NCBI GenBank assembly: GCA_022432975.1
Contig: CM039511.1
Coordinates: 21,292,557-21,356,556, forward strand
Direction of reading: 5' to 3'
From: Begonia masoniana
Lineage: Eukaryota; Streptophyta; Magnoliopsida; Cucurbitales; Begoniaceae
Length of the DNA: 64,000 bases
Positions 1-10,725 of this stretch are shown piece after piece. A program made the translations under genes and the position numbers. The notes below the pieces were generated by a model. That model searched no databases, was not told the origin of the DNA, and worked only from the letters and a program-made list of their open reading frames with translations. Every line of letters begins with the position of its first letter. Position 1 is the stretch's first letter.

Positions 1-1981
1 CATAACAATATATTGTATCATGTAATTTTGTTTGTAGTAATTTTGGGGTGTTCAAAACCGAGCTTGAACAGGTGAACTGAACCAAAACCGATCAATTTGG
101 TATGGTTCGGGTCGGTTTTGACCCCTACAAAAACTTGGTTCCATTTTGAAGAGCCTAAATTTTTCGGTTCAGTTTTCGGTTTGATGGTGTCAAAACCAAC
201 AAAAACCGAACCAAACTGATGTTTTTAATTTTTTTAAGAAAACCCGGGGATCCAAAGATCCAGCCACATCACCTTGGCTACCAGCAAACAACTCAGCAAC
301 AGTAAAATCAGTTAATCAAAAGGGTAGTCGGCGATCCAAAGACTAGGCAGCGACACCACTCGCAAACATCATATCAATAAAAAATATCATGGTCAGATGT
401 AGGGATTCAAAACTCAAGGAGCACGTCATCACTATTCTATTACCCATTTTTGCAGTGTATAAACAACATTCACGTAGCAGAAGATGCATACTAACCAACT
501 TCAGTTGCTTTGGTTGCTCAGCCACACACAACCCAAAAAAACTAAAGATCTGTATCAAAGTCTCCATCAACTCCAAAATCATCAGATTTGACTTTGGTTG
601 TTTTGGTTGTTCAGTTCGATACAACTAAAAACAACCAAAGGCCAATATAAAAAAGGCTCAATTAGCCCATTGGGCGTGCATATGTAACAATTCACAAAGA
701 AATATCATACACTTGAAAATTAAACGTGTAAAACATTTATACATATATATAAAAACTGACGTGCTAATGACTAGGCCCCGTTAAGGTTTTCATATGTGTC
801 AATCCACCAAAATATGGTTTTGAAAACCATACAATGCAAATGCAATACAATATAGAAACCTTTACCTCAATGACAACCACATCCTTACCGACAATCTGAA
901 CATGCTAGCTAGATCAGAAACCAGAATCAAGGCATCGAGAACTAGGACATTGTCGGAACCAATAATCAACCCGAAATCAAACCATAAAACAAAATACTAA
1001 AGATTCCAAAGGAAAATAAATAAGGATTGAAACCCTAACTGACAAGAGACGACGTTAAATACTAAGTATACAAGGACGTACCATGGAGATCCTACATCGA
1101 TCCTAGGAACCCAACCAAAAGACCAAGACCAACGGTCGCGAACTTTGCCGACTATCCTTTTCTAGTTATCCTTCTTGAAAATAAAAATCTACGCTATTGA
1201 ACGTTGAATTGAAATCGAAAGTAATACTGAATTGAATTGCTTGTTTTATTGCAGAATGAAGTAGGTTATTTAATTTTGAAGCTTTTGTGCATGCTTATGC
1301 AATCTCCTCAATTTGCAAAGTTTCTGAAATCTTTAAAATTCCAAATTAATGTTATTTCAAATTAGTAGTTTCCAATATCTCTAGCATATGTCTTTTTGTT
1401 TGACTTAATAATTTTTGCTCGCTTTCTTGAATCTCAAGTGTCAAGAATCGTAATGCTCAGTGTCAAAGTTTGACTATTTCTATAATCAATCACGACGATA
1501 AGAGGTCATCGAGGGGCCACAACGATATCAAGTGGTGCAATCTATGTGCAAGACATGGTTGCATAATACTTGCCAGATAAGTAGACTTACTTGCAAGATA
1601 AGAAAAGTTACTCCTCGCCACCATGAGATGTCTACTCTTACCACAATGAAGGTATTTCTAATTTCTTTTTAGGAAGAGGCGTGGTGTTAGCTCTCCACCA
1701 CCTCGGGGCCTTGGCCTCAAGCGAGCTACTCCATAGTGTGCGGGCATGCCGCGATGTGCAGGCACTAGTGAGACAAGAGAGAGCCTTAGTGTCTCCATAA
1801 AACGAGAAGTTCCATGGACATTATCGGTTGTCAATCCAGTATTGATATTGCGTACCTCCTTAGTCGTAGAGGCTTAGATATGGGATCGTTATAGATTATA
1901 GACTCTAATATTCCCACATGGTCGAATCGAGATTAGGAACGATGCGGGCGAGGTCGACACGGCTTCGAGAGAAAGGAATGT
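1..1981. other. Gene-free flank with hAT-like terminal fragment
   Basis: I see no supportable gene here. Positions 46-128 hold a small inverted repeat: GGGGTGTTCAAAACC near 46-60 and its approximate complement GGTTTTGACCCCT near 112-124. The sequence between is rich in AACCGAACC-type words, as in hAT-like MITE ends. No second terminus or 8 bp target duplication was found, so this is only a possible fragment. The rest is AT-rich intergenic-looking sequence. A 93-codon minus-strand frame at 343-624 has no recognisable domain and I do not call it. Confidence 0.35.
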
Positions 1982-4900
1982 TGTAACACCCGAAACTTTC
2001 GTATATTTTGTCCCAAAAATATTTTGTACGATACATAGGGATTATGTAAAGTACTTTTGGTGTATAATTGATAAGAAATTATGGAGAATTAAATAAAAGA
2101 GTGAAAGGGATAATTTAAATCAAAAGGGGGCAAAAAAAAATTAAAAGAATGTAAAGTAGTGTGGTTATTTGGTAATTACGGCAGGACCAGACTGAGGACC
2201 GAGGACCGAGGACTAGACTGGACCATCGGTTTCGGTCCGGTTTTGGTCCAACAAATAGAATTCCCGTGGGAAATGTTTCGGTTCTTGGTCTAGGTCCAAA
2301 ATTTCTTGAAATCCTGGATCTGACCGAACCTTTAATTCAATAGCCATTTAAGGCTCGGCTGAAGGGGGAACATGAATCAGTCTTCTACAGACTACAAATC
2401 CCTAACCTTCAATTTCATTCTCCCCTCCCGAGTCCCGAGTCCCGTCGGCTTTCGGCTGTCAGCCTCCTCAGTGCTCAGCCCGTGCTCTTTGGCCTCTGCT
2501 GCTTGCCTCACTCCTCAGATCTCAGCTCTGCACTGCCTCACACACGTGCAAGTGACCTCGGTTCTCCTCAGCTCTCCTCGGCAAAAAGCTGCTCGCGGTA
2601 AAAACTAAAGTTTGTCTCGCTTTTTAATTTTTGTCTCGCGGCAACAACGTGTGTAAATAAAAGACAAAGGAGATTTTACAATTTACAATTTATATTTATT
2701 TTTTAGGTTTTCTTACAGATAAATAACATTTCCTCTTGGTTGCAGACAAAGAATAATAGCCCTGCAGCTCAGGAGAAATGTATTACTCGCCTACTGCTCT
2801 ATCATTTAAGTGTCAATCTTCCTCTTATAAGTTTTTCCTAAGTATCTTGTCTTCAAATATATGGGCATGAGGAGTAGCCTTCCACTGCCACCTTGGTATT
2901 TTCAGGTTCTTTATATATTTATGGTATTTATCCTGGGAGTTGATCAACTAACAAGTCTTTACTTTCAATGAGCTATTGCAGCTGTCGATAAAATATACAC
3001 AACATCAATAACTTTTGTGGCAATAACATGTATGTGCTTTGTTTTCTAGGAAAGTGATTTTGACTCAGATTATATTCTACTTCATTCTGAAGGATTTTGT
3101 GTTCTATTGGGGGCATAAGATTTTGCATACAAAATGACTATATAAGCATGTTCAGTGTTCATCACGAGTAAGAGATTTGATATGCAACTAATGTTTCTTC
3201 TTTCACATAATTTTGGACAATGCTGAAATCAATGATTTCCACAGCTTATTGAATTTGCTCTAATATGTAACAGATATGCAACACCTTTTGGATTGACATA
3301 AGAATATGCATCATGGAAATCAAAGTTTCTCTTCTTTCTGTAGTTTATCATTTGTAGTCTTTTAATTCTTTGTAGGAAATGACTTGATTGTATATAACAT
3401 GTCCTTACTTCAGTGTTTTGGAGGAAATTTTAATTTTTTGTATTGCAATTTACTGTAAAAAAAAATTGGTGGGAGAAACCGGGACCGGACTGAAAATTTT
3501 TGTCCGGTTCTGGGATTCGAGAAAAAATTTCCGAACCGGACCATGCCCACCCCTACCTAAAACCTAGTCTTCTTCTCCTTCAGGATTTGCATCTCCTTTT
3601 TCCACCATTGAAGCCTTTCTTTCAAGCCAAAGTTTCACACTTCAAGGGATTTAATGTAAGGAACGTTTATGTTTTGATTTATACTTGTTAAAAGACAAAT
3701 ATGACAAGTTTTTGGATGTATTTTGTGCATGGGTGTAGAACCTACGAAAATTCAGATTTAGGGCTTGATGTTTTTCACTTATATGGATGTTTAATCTTCA
3801 TATAAAGACGTTCTAAAGGATTGAACGGATAGAAAATGGATAGTATGCGTGTTTATGCAAGAAATAAAAAACCGGTTTTGAGGTTTACACAAAACAGGGC
3901 AGCCACAATTTTTAAGAGTTTCGACCTAACTCTTGAATTCTATTTGCTAAATGGCTTGCACCATTAGAAATAAGACTCTTAGAGGAGTCCATAGCACATG
4001 GAGTTACTCAATTCCGATTTAAATTGAGAAAATTATGGTAGTTTGAAATTAGATGAAAATTTGAAGTGAATTTCGACAAGGAGTTTGGTTTGCTCAATTT
4101 TCTGCTATTTTGGGTGAGTGGTTTTCTTAAATGAATTCACCATGTTAAAATAGACTCTTTAAGAAAATTTTAGTCTTTGGAATTAAATGATTTCGATAAA
4201 AATTGAGTGAGATACGCTCAACTGAAGTTTAGCCTATAATTAGCGTAAATCCGAAAATTTTACTTTGTTTGAGTTAAGTTTCTGAATTGAATATTTTGTT
4301 AGGTTGTTTGAAATCAACAAGAACAGACTAACAAATTTCAAGCTTGAATTGCTAAGAACCCAAGGTAAGTCTTCGTGATTTGCTTGGCCGATTTGGCCTA
4401 CGCCACAAGAGTTTGATGTTTCGAGGGAATTGGTGATTTAATTAGTATTAATTCAAGTTGGATGGGTAGCTAGGTTGTTTGAGTTATAGAATGTTTTTAT
4501 GTTTTATTGATTATTCTATATGTTTCTTTACTATTATGCATTGTACATTGTCCATGCATCATGTTTTCAAAATAGCATGAAAAATGAGGTTATGCATATG
4601 TTTTACGAAAAGAAACGAAATAACGAAATGAAATGAATGCACGTAATTCCGGTCACGTCAGGGTGGGGTTTAGGCATGGCTGTGTCGTAGGTGGATCATA
4701 TTTTTCCCCCAGTAGATGGAGAGGGCTATCTAATCGCAAGATGTGCCACCTCCATCTGGTGAGAGTAAACCCCCAGTGACATCCCTTTATGAAACGAAAT
4801 GAATGAAAAGATACCACATGATTTTACGAATTGCATATGCAAAACATGCATTTATCATGTATGTTGATTTGCTAAGCCTTTAGCTCATTAGTTGTCTTTG

Positions 4901-5028
4901 TGGTGTTGGTGACATTGAAGAAGGTGAGGGTAATGTACCTCAACCAGATGAATGAAGCAGTTGAAGAAGAATGTCCGTGGTAGGGCGCTCGTGGCTGTTG
5001 GAGCGTATTTTGACCCGTGGGCTATGTG
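1982..5028 (+). mobile_element. Forward chromovirus LTR, 5' part, interrupted
   Basis: The LTR begins TGTAACACCCGAAAC at 1982. Its 3' part reappears at about 20905-21649 on the far side of a nested element, ending GTTGTCACA and followed by a primer-binding site. Without the hAT insertion at 2180-3555 the two parts sum to about 2.4 kb, close to sister LTRs. The shared LTR landmarks are present: a splice-donor-like AAG|GTAAGT at 4364/4365, the inverted repeat AGATGGAG...CTCCATCT (4714-4757), and the short frame GDIEEGEGNVPQPDE-stop (4908-4955). The acceptor before that frame is GTTG rather than GTAG. The far 3' end of this element was not found. Confidence 0.7.
2180..3555. mobile_element. hAT-like non-autonomous element, 1.4 kb
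   Basis: The right end reads CCATGCCCACCCCTA, the complement of a TAGGGGTGGGCATGG terminus typical of plant hAT-like MITEs. The left end (GGCAGGACCAGACTGAGG) matches the family but lacks about ten terminal bases. Both ends are rich in GGTCCGGTCCGG/GGACCGAGG words. Stretches near 2230-2345 and 3419-3530 match, in reverse, the 500 bp element at 25675-26174, so both belong to one family and this is the longer copy. No transposase frame is present. A 78-codon frame at 2372-2608 has no recognisable domain. Confidence 0.65.
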
Positions 5029-7337
5029 TGTAACGTCCCCTTTTTCTTTACCTTAAAATTCTCATAAAATTTTTTTTTCGACTTTATTTAATGACTTTAT
5101 TCATTTCCTCGAGCGACATCGTTTAAAATATTAAACCTTGGTAGCGGAAGACTATCGTGTTTGGAAGACTCGTTATAAAGTAAAATTAACCAAAATCCCA
5201 AGTTTGACACAATAAAAAGAACCCCGGTCGACCCCCAAAGCTTTCGGTCAACACTTCATAATAGTGGTGGACCACTCCTAATAAGGGTCGACACTCCATT
5301 TGTCTCTGGTTTTTATTTCTACTGAAACCGGTTGACACCTTGTAACAGCGGTCGACACCTTGTCTGGTAGGGGTCGACCACTGCTGATAGGGTCAACACC
5401 TCATTTGCCTTTGGTTTTTTGTTGTATTGAAACCGGTCAACACCTTGTAACAGCGGTTGAAACCTTGCCTGATAAGGGTCTACCCCTGCAGGCACAGGTC
5501 TACCCCTCGTCTGGTAGTGGTCGACCCCTGCAAGCACAGGTCGACACTCCGAAGGCAATTTTTATATTTTTTACACATTCAACATCTCCAATCTCCTCCA
5601 TATTTAGCCAACTCTACATACTCAATATCAATTCACCTTTTCCTTATGAAAACGGGTAGCATAACCCTATACTTACCTCTAACCAGAATTTACCTAATCA
5701 ACCACCATCCAGAAATTTCATAATCATATAACTATTTAACATCATTCGAATTACTTTACAAGTTTTCTAATTAAATCTTATACGTCTATCATGTCCCAAA
5801 ATGTCTATACATACTTCAAAATACCTATACTTCACCCACGGGTCAATCACGCTCCGATAGTCCCAAACGCACCACCAGAGTCATCATCCGCCAACCGCGT
5901 CACTCGTCAGGTTGAGGTACTAAATCCTCACCTTGATCGTCTATGTCACCTACACAACAGAGACATCTATGAGCCAATACTCAGCAAGTCATCGTAAATG
6001 TAAATGCATGCTATACATATGCAGTTCATAAAATATGCAGTCAATTCATCCTTTTGTTACATAGCAGGATGTCACAAGAGGTTTACTCTTACCAGATGGA
6101 GGCGACACATCCTGCAGTTGGATAGCCCTCTCCATCTACTGGGGGAAAAACATGCTCCTCATCTCAGGACAGCCATGTCTGAACCCCACCCTGACATGAC
6201 CGTGATTACATATATTCATATCTTTTTATTAGTCATTTCTTTTTCGTAAAACATGCGCATAAACTCGTTTTCATGCCATTTTGAAAAGATGTGATGCATG
6301 GACAGTTCATATTGCATAAACTTATAAAAAGCAAAAAAAAACAATTAATAGAGACATAAAAGACGTTCTATAGCTTAAACATCCTAACTACCCATCCAAA
6401 TTACACTAAACAATCTAAAACACCAAAATCCTCAATAACATCTAATCATCGTGGTGTAGGTCAACTCAGCCAAGTAAATCACGAAGACTTACCTTGTCTC
6501 CCTTGAGATTTAGTTTGAAAGTCCTTAGCTTTGCTTTTGCCAATCGTAAATAACCTAACAATAAATCAAAATTAAACACTTAACACACACAAGTAAATTT
6601 TTGGATTTTCACACTTAAATTTTTTGTCCAACTTAGAATGCTCATAACTTTTTCGATATAACTCGAAATTGAGTGATTCCAAGTCCTATGGACTCCTCTA
6701 AGAGTTCTCTTTCTAATGGTGCAAATCATTCAGCAAATAAAATTCAGAATATAGAGTAGAATTCCAAAAACCTGAGCTGCTCTGTTTTTGACACTTTCAA
6801 AAAAACCAATTTCTCCCTCTTTGTAAACTAATGCACCAATTGTTCATATAATCTAATACTTTATCCTTAAAGTGTCATTTAAACACATTCAACTCAGCAA
6901 GAAACCCATTTTTTAGGGAAAATTCGTAGGTTAGGGCTTTTGGAGAAAATACATTCCACTAAAACCTCAACAAACCCTAGTTTATCACTCATAAACACCA
7001 AAATTGAGTAACATTAAACCCAAAAACTCAAACTCACCTTGAATCTGCACCAAATCAGAGCTAGGGCGTGGGAGAGAGGGCTGGAAATGGAGAAATGCAG
7101 AGGGATATCGTTGGAGGGAGAGAGAGAAGAAGATAGGGTTCTTTTTATAAACATTGGCTTATTTACCCAATTTGCACATAACTTTTAATTTCATCAAAAC
7201 TTACCCTCTTTCTTATTCCTATCATTTTCCACTCTTTTCATCTCAAGCTATTTTATATCAAAAGTATATATTGCATTGACGAAATATATGTACAAAATGT
7301 TTTAGGGATAAAACATATAGAAATTTTGAGTGTTACA
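5029..7337 (-). repeat. 3' LTR of chromovirus 1
   Basis: On the minus strand it starts TGTAACACTCAAAATTTC (at 7337) and ends GGGGACGTTACA (at 5029), length 2309 bp. The polypurine tract AAGGAGGGTGGAA lies immediately 5' of it (7338-7350). Reading minus strand, it carries a donor-like AAG|GTGAGT near 7037, a second donor-like AAG|GTAAGT with GT at 6492-6491, the inverted repeat pair at 6094-6105/6126-6137, and the short frame GDIDDQGEDLVPQPDE-stop at 5950-5900. The last 500 bp contain a GTCGACC-rich minisatellite. Confidence 0.85.
5205..5560. repeat. GTCGACC-type minisatellite in LTR
   Basis: Roughly 10-12 imperfect units built on GGTCGACAC(C/T)(T/C)TTG and GGTCGACCCCTG, many containing the palindrome GGTCGACC or GTCGAC, with spacers such as TGTAACAGC and TCTGGTAG. 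It occupies the same place in the LTR as the unrelated minisatellites of the other LTRs in this window. Confidence 0.7.
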
Positions 7338-7377
7338 TTCCACCCTCCTTAAACAAAATTTTATCCCCAAAATTTGA

Positions 7378-10300
7378 TTAACCAAAAAGTTTAGGATATC
7401 TACTCATCATATCCTGTTGTCTTTCCCATGTGGCTTCCTCCACCCCGTGATTCTTCCATAAGACCTTCACTAGCCGGACCTCCTTGTTGCATAGTACTTT
7501 GATTGAAGATTCCAGAATCCTCACTAGTTTCTCTTCGTATGTCAACATTGGTTGCACTTCAATTTCTATTGGCTGTATGATATGAGATGGATCACACACA
7601 CATTTCCTGAGCATAGATACGTAAAATACGTTGTGAATGTGATGGGAACTCGGGTGCCAACCATGACACTCAGTTCATATTTGCGGAAGCTAATTACAAG
7701 AAAAGAAATGCACAATAAAAGACGACAAACAGAGGAGAGAAACAGAGAACAGATCAGGGGAAAGGAAATTGTACCGAGCGAAGATGAAGTGGGTGAAGTA
7801 TTCTACGAGCTGAGTTTGTGAGAAACAACCTGTAGACGCTTCAGAGGATCGTCGTTGGATGAGAGGAGGTCCTGGCTGGTCCATAGGCGATCGCAGCGCC
7901 AATTTGGAGAAAACTGCTTCGGAGAAGCGAGTTCCAGCAAAAGACGATAATCCCTCTTGCAGTCCTTGCTTCTTCCACAGAGGAGGCCGACGGGGAGGAT
8001 GGAATGTGATGAACCCGAAGCTGACCCAGAAGCAACATCATGCTTTGGGTGAAAGAATCCTCGTTGCTGACGATTCACAGCGCAAGGGCGAATGGTTTTT
8101 ACCCAACTTCCTCTGCTTTCCATCTCCTTCTGAGATTGGAGGGAAGATTGAGGATGAGAGCTCAACCAAGCAACCTGAACTTGGAGGAGCAATGGAGGCG
8201 TGACTCCTCGGTGAATCATCACCGAACTCACGGTGCTACGCACCAACGAAGGAACTCCTTCAAGAAGAAACAATCTTCTGATTTTCCAAATATTTCATTC
8301 AACAACTAAAAATTACAAAGGAGGAAAGAAAGCTTTAATACAGAGGGAAAACTTCAGAAAGCTACGGGAGGAATGAAAAAGCTAAACGCTTCAGAGAGTC
8401 GTTGGAGCGCTTAGAGAGGGAATAGCCGTTAGCGTGAACCGACTGAAGAATAGGCGTTGGGTGAACCGGTTTGGTCTAGCAATCTTTCTTCAATTGTTCT
8501 CCACGTGGCAGCTCCTCTTGAACTTCTCTTGTTCCATTCTTTTGGTCATCTCCTTTGTGCAATTGAGTGCTACAAAAATATTAAGGCATGCATGCCTTTT
8601 ACAATACTAATGCTTGTTTTACCAAAATAACTTGGCAATTAAAGCCATAAAATATATGGTAATTATTGCCAACAAAATAAGATAAAAGCTTTCTAAAATA
8701 ATAGAAGCTTGGTTACAATATTTGATAAGGGAAGACAAATTCCCTCTTTTGAATCCTTTTCCAAGCTACATAGAAACATTTTCCTACAAAACTCAAGAAC
8801 CAATTAGTAGATAAAATAATTAAAATAAGTACCTTGGTTCGTGTTCAGAATCGGGGCCGTGGGCATATCAGAATGCTTTCCATCAATGCCGGAAGTTGTA
8901 GTTTGTAGGCCGTCTTTCCAATTCATTTCACAATAGGGAATGGTCCTACATACCTGGGACTGAGTTTTCCTTTCCTTCTGAAATGCATAACTCCTTTAAA
9001 TGGAGATATCTTCAGAAATACCTCGTCTCCCTCGTTGAATTCCAGCTCTCTTCGTCTTTGATCTGCATAGCTTTGCTAATGAATTTGAGCTGTCTCAATC
9101 CGTTGTCTGATAATGGCAATTTTTCCTGCAGTTTGTTGTAGAATATCAGGTCAAATCAAACTAACTTTGCCAACTTCATCCCAATACAGCGGGGATCAGC
9201 ATTTTCGTCCATATAATGCTTCATACGGAGCCACACCGATTGTGGATTGAAAGCTATTGTTGTAGGAGAACTCGATCAGTGGTAAATATTTACTCCACAA
9301 ACCTTGGAATTTCAACACACAGGCTCTAAGCATATCTTCCAGAATTTGATTCGTTCTCTCTGTCTATCCATCAGTCTGAGGATGAAAAGCTGTGCTGAAA
9401 TTCAGTTGAATTCCCATAGCTTTATGCAGACTTTTCCAGAACTTAGAAGTGAACCTCGGATCTCTGTCGGAAACAATAGAAACAGAAACCCCATGCAGTC
9501 TGACAATTTCTTGAATATAAAGCTCTGCAAGCTGATTCATGGAATACGTCATCTTGACTGGTACAAATTGGACTGACTTTGTCAAACGGTCCACTATAAC
9601 CCATATTCCGTCATATCCTTTCGTAGTTCTGGGCAATCCGACAATGAAGTCCATTGAAATCTGTTCGTATTTCTATTCTGGAACTGGCAGGGTTGTAAAG
9701 TTCCTGCTGGCCTTTGGTGCTCCACTTTGACCTGTTGACAGATTAAACAAGTTTCTACATACCTAGTAACTTCTCTTTTCATGTTAGGCCACTAGAAGTG
9801 CTGTTTTAAATCTCTATACATCTTTGTACTTCCCGGATGTACAGAGAACATCGATGAGTGAGCTTCTGATAATTTCTCAGTCTTCAATACTTTATCATCG
9901 GGCACGTACCATATGTTTCTGAATTTCAAAGTGCCATCGTCTGACTGGTTGAAATCAGACGAATTATCAGATGTCATGCTCAATCTGAGGCTTTCACACT
10001 CAAGATCTTTCTGCTGAGCTTCTTGAATTTTTTCTAGGATCGTCGACTTTAGTGAGATGGCATTAAGCATAGCCGATAATTATAAAACAATCTCTATGTC
10101 AAACTTAGAAATTTCAAATTTTAGCATTACTTACATAACCGAAATTGAAGATTTGTTCGCCGCGGGCATTTTACTTAAGGCGTCAGCCACTTTGTTCGCT
10201 TTTCCTGAGTGGTACTTGATCTCAAAGTCGTAATCCTTGAAGAGCTTTAACCACCTCCTTTGCTGCATGTTCAACTCCTTTTGCGTAAACAAGTATTTTA

Positions 10301-10720
10301 GACTCTTGTGATCTAAAAATACCTTGCACTGTTGTCCATATAAATAATGTCTCCATATTTTTAGTGCGAAGATGACTGCTGCTAGCTCGAGATAATGAGT
10401 CGGGTAATTCTATTCATACACCTTTAATTGTCGAGAAGCATACGCAATAACTCTTCCTTCTTGCATTAGTACGCATCCCAATCCGATCTTAGATGCATCA
10501 AAGTATATGCTAAACTTGCCACCTTCAACTGGAAGTGTCAAGACTGGAGCTGTAGTTAATTTTTGTTTCAGCTCTTGAAAACTCTTATTACAGTCAGTTG
10601 ACCATATAAATCTCACGTTCTTCCTCATCCAACGTGACAAAGGAACTACAATTCTCGAAAATCCCTGTATGAACTTTCGATAATATCCGGCCAATTCAAG
10701 AAATCCATGTATTTCTCGTT
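7378..10720 (-). pseudogene. Chromovirus 1 pol: RT end, RNase H, integrase, chromodomain
   Basis: Read from high to low coordinate, 10720-10410 encodes the end of RT and start of RNase H ([26 protein letters not shown]). About 10390-10100 holds the rest of RNase H. At 10070-9700 comes the integrase zinc-binding segment (HPGSTKMYRDL, CLICQQVK), and at 9654-9364 the catalytic core with MDFIVGLP and [16 protein letters not shown]. About 9100-8876 has the GPFPIV-type C-terminal segment. A solo LTR interrupts it, and 7639-7378 gives FYVSMLRKC and the chromodomain-like end (VKVLWKNHGVEEATWER). Several in-frame stops and frame changes occur, including a stop just after the QTDG motif. It joins the RT half at 19022, as the CATTT target duplication shows. 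Confidence 0.85.
7640..8870. mobile_element. 1.2 kb solo LTR inside integrase
   Basis: The insertion starts TGATGGGAACTCGGG and ends GGGCATATCA. It is flanked by a perfect 5 bp direct repeat GAATG (7635-7639 and 8871-8875), and removing it restores continuity of the integrase C-terminus. TG...CA ends and a 5 bp duplication fit a solo LTR. The sequence is unlike the chromovirus LTRs here and could be Copia-type, which is a guess. Orientation is unresolved. Frames of 89-156 codons on both strands inside it have no recognisable domain, so I do not call genes. Confidence 0.75.
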
Positions 10721-10725
10721 CATTT

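Noticed and set aside
2372..2608. 78-codon plus-strand frame
   Set aside because: It lies inside a hAT-like non-autonomous element, is low in complexity (Ser/Leu/Ala rich), and has no homologue I recognise.
7803..8309. Overlapping frames of 89-156 codons on both strands
   Set aside because: They lie wholly within the 1.2 kb LTR-like insertion with its own target duplication. No domain is recognisable on either strand.
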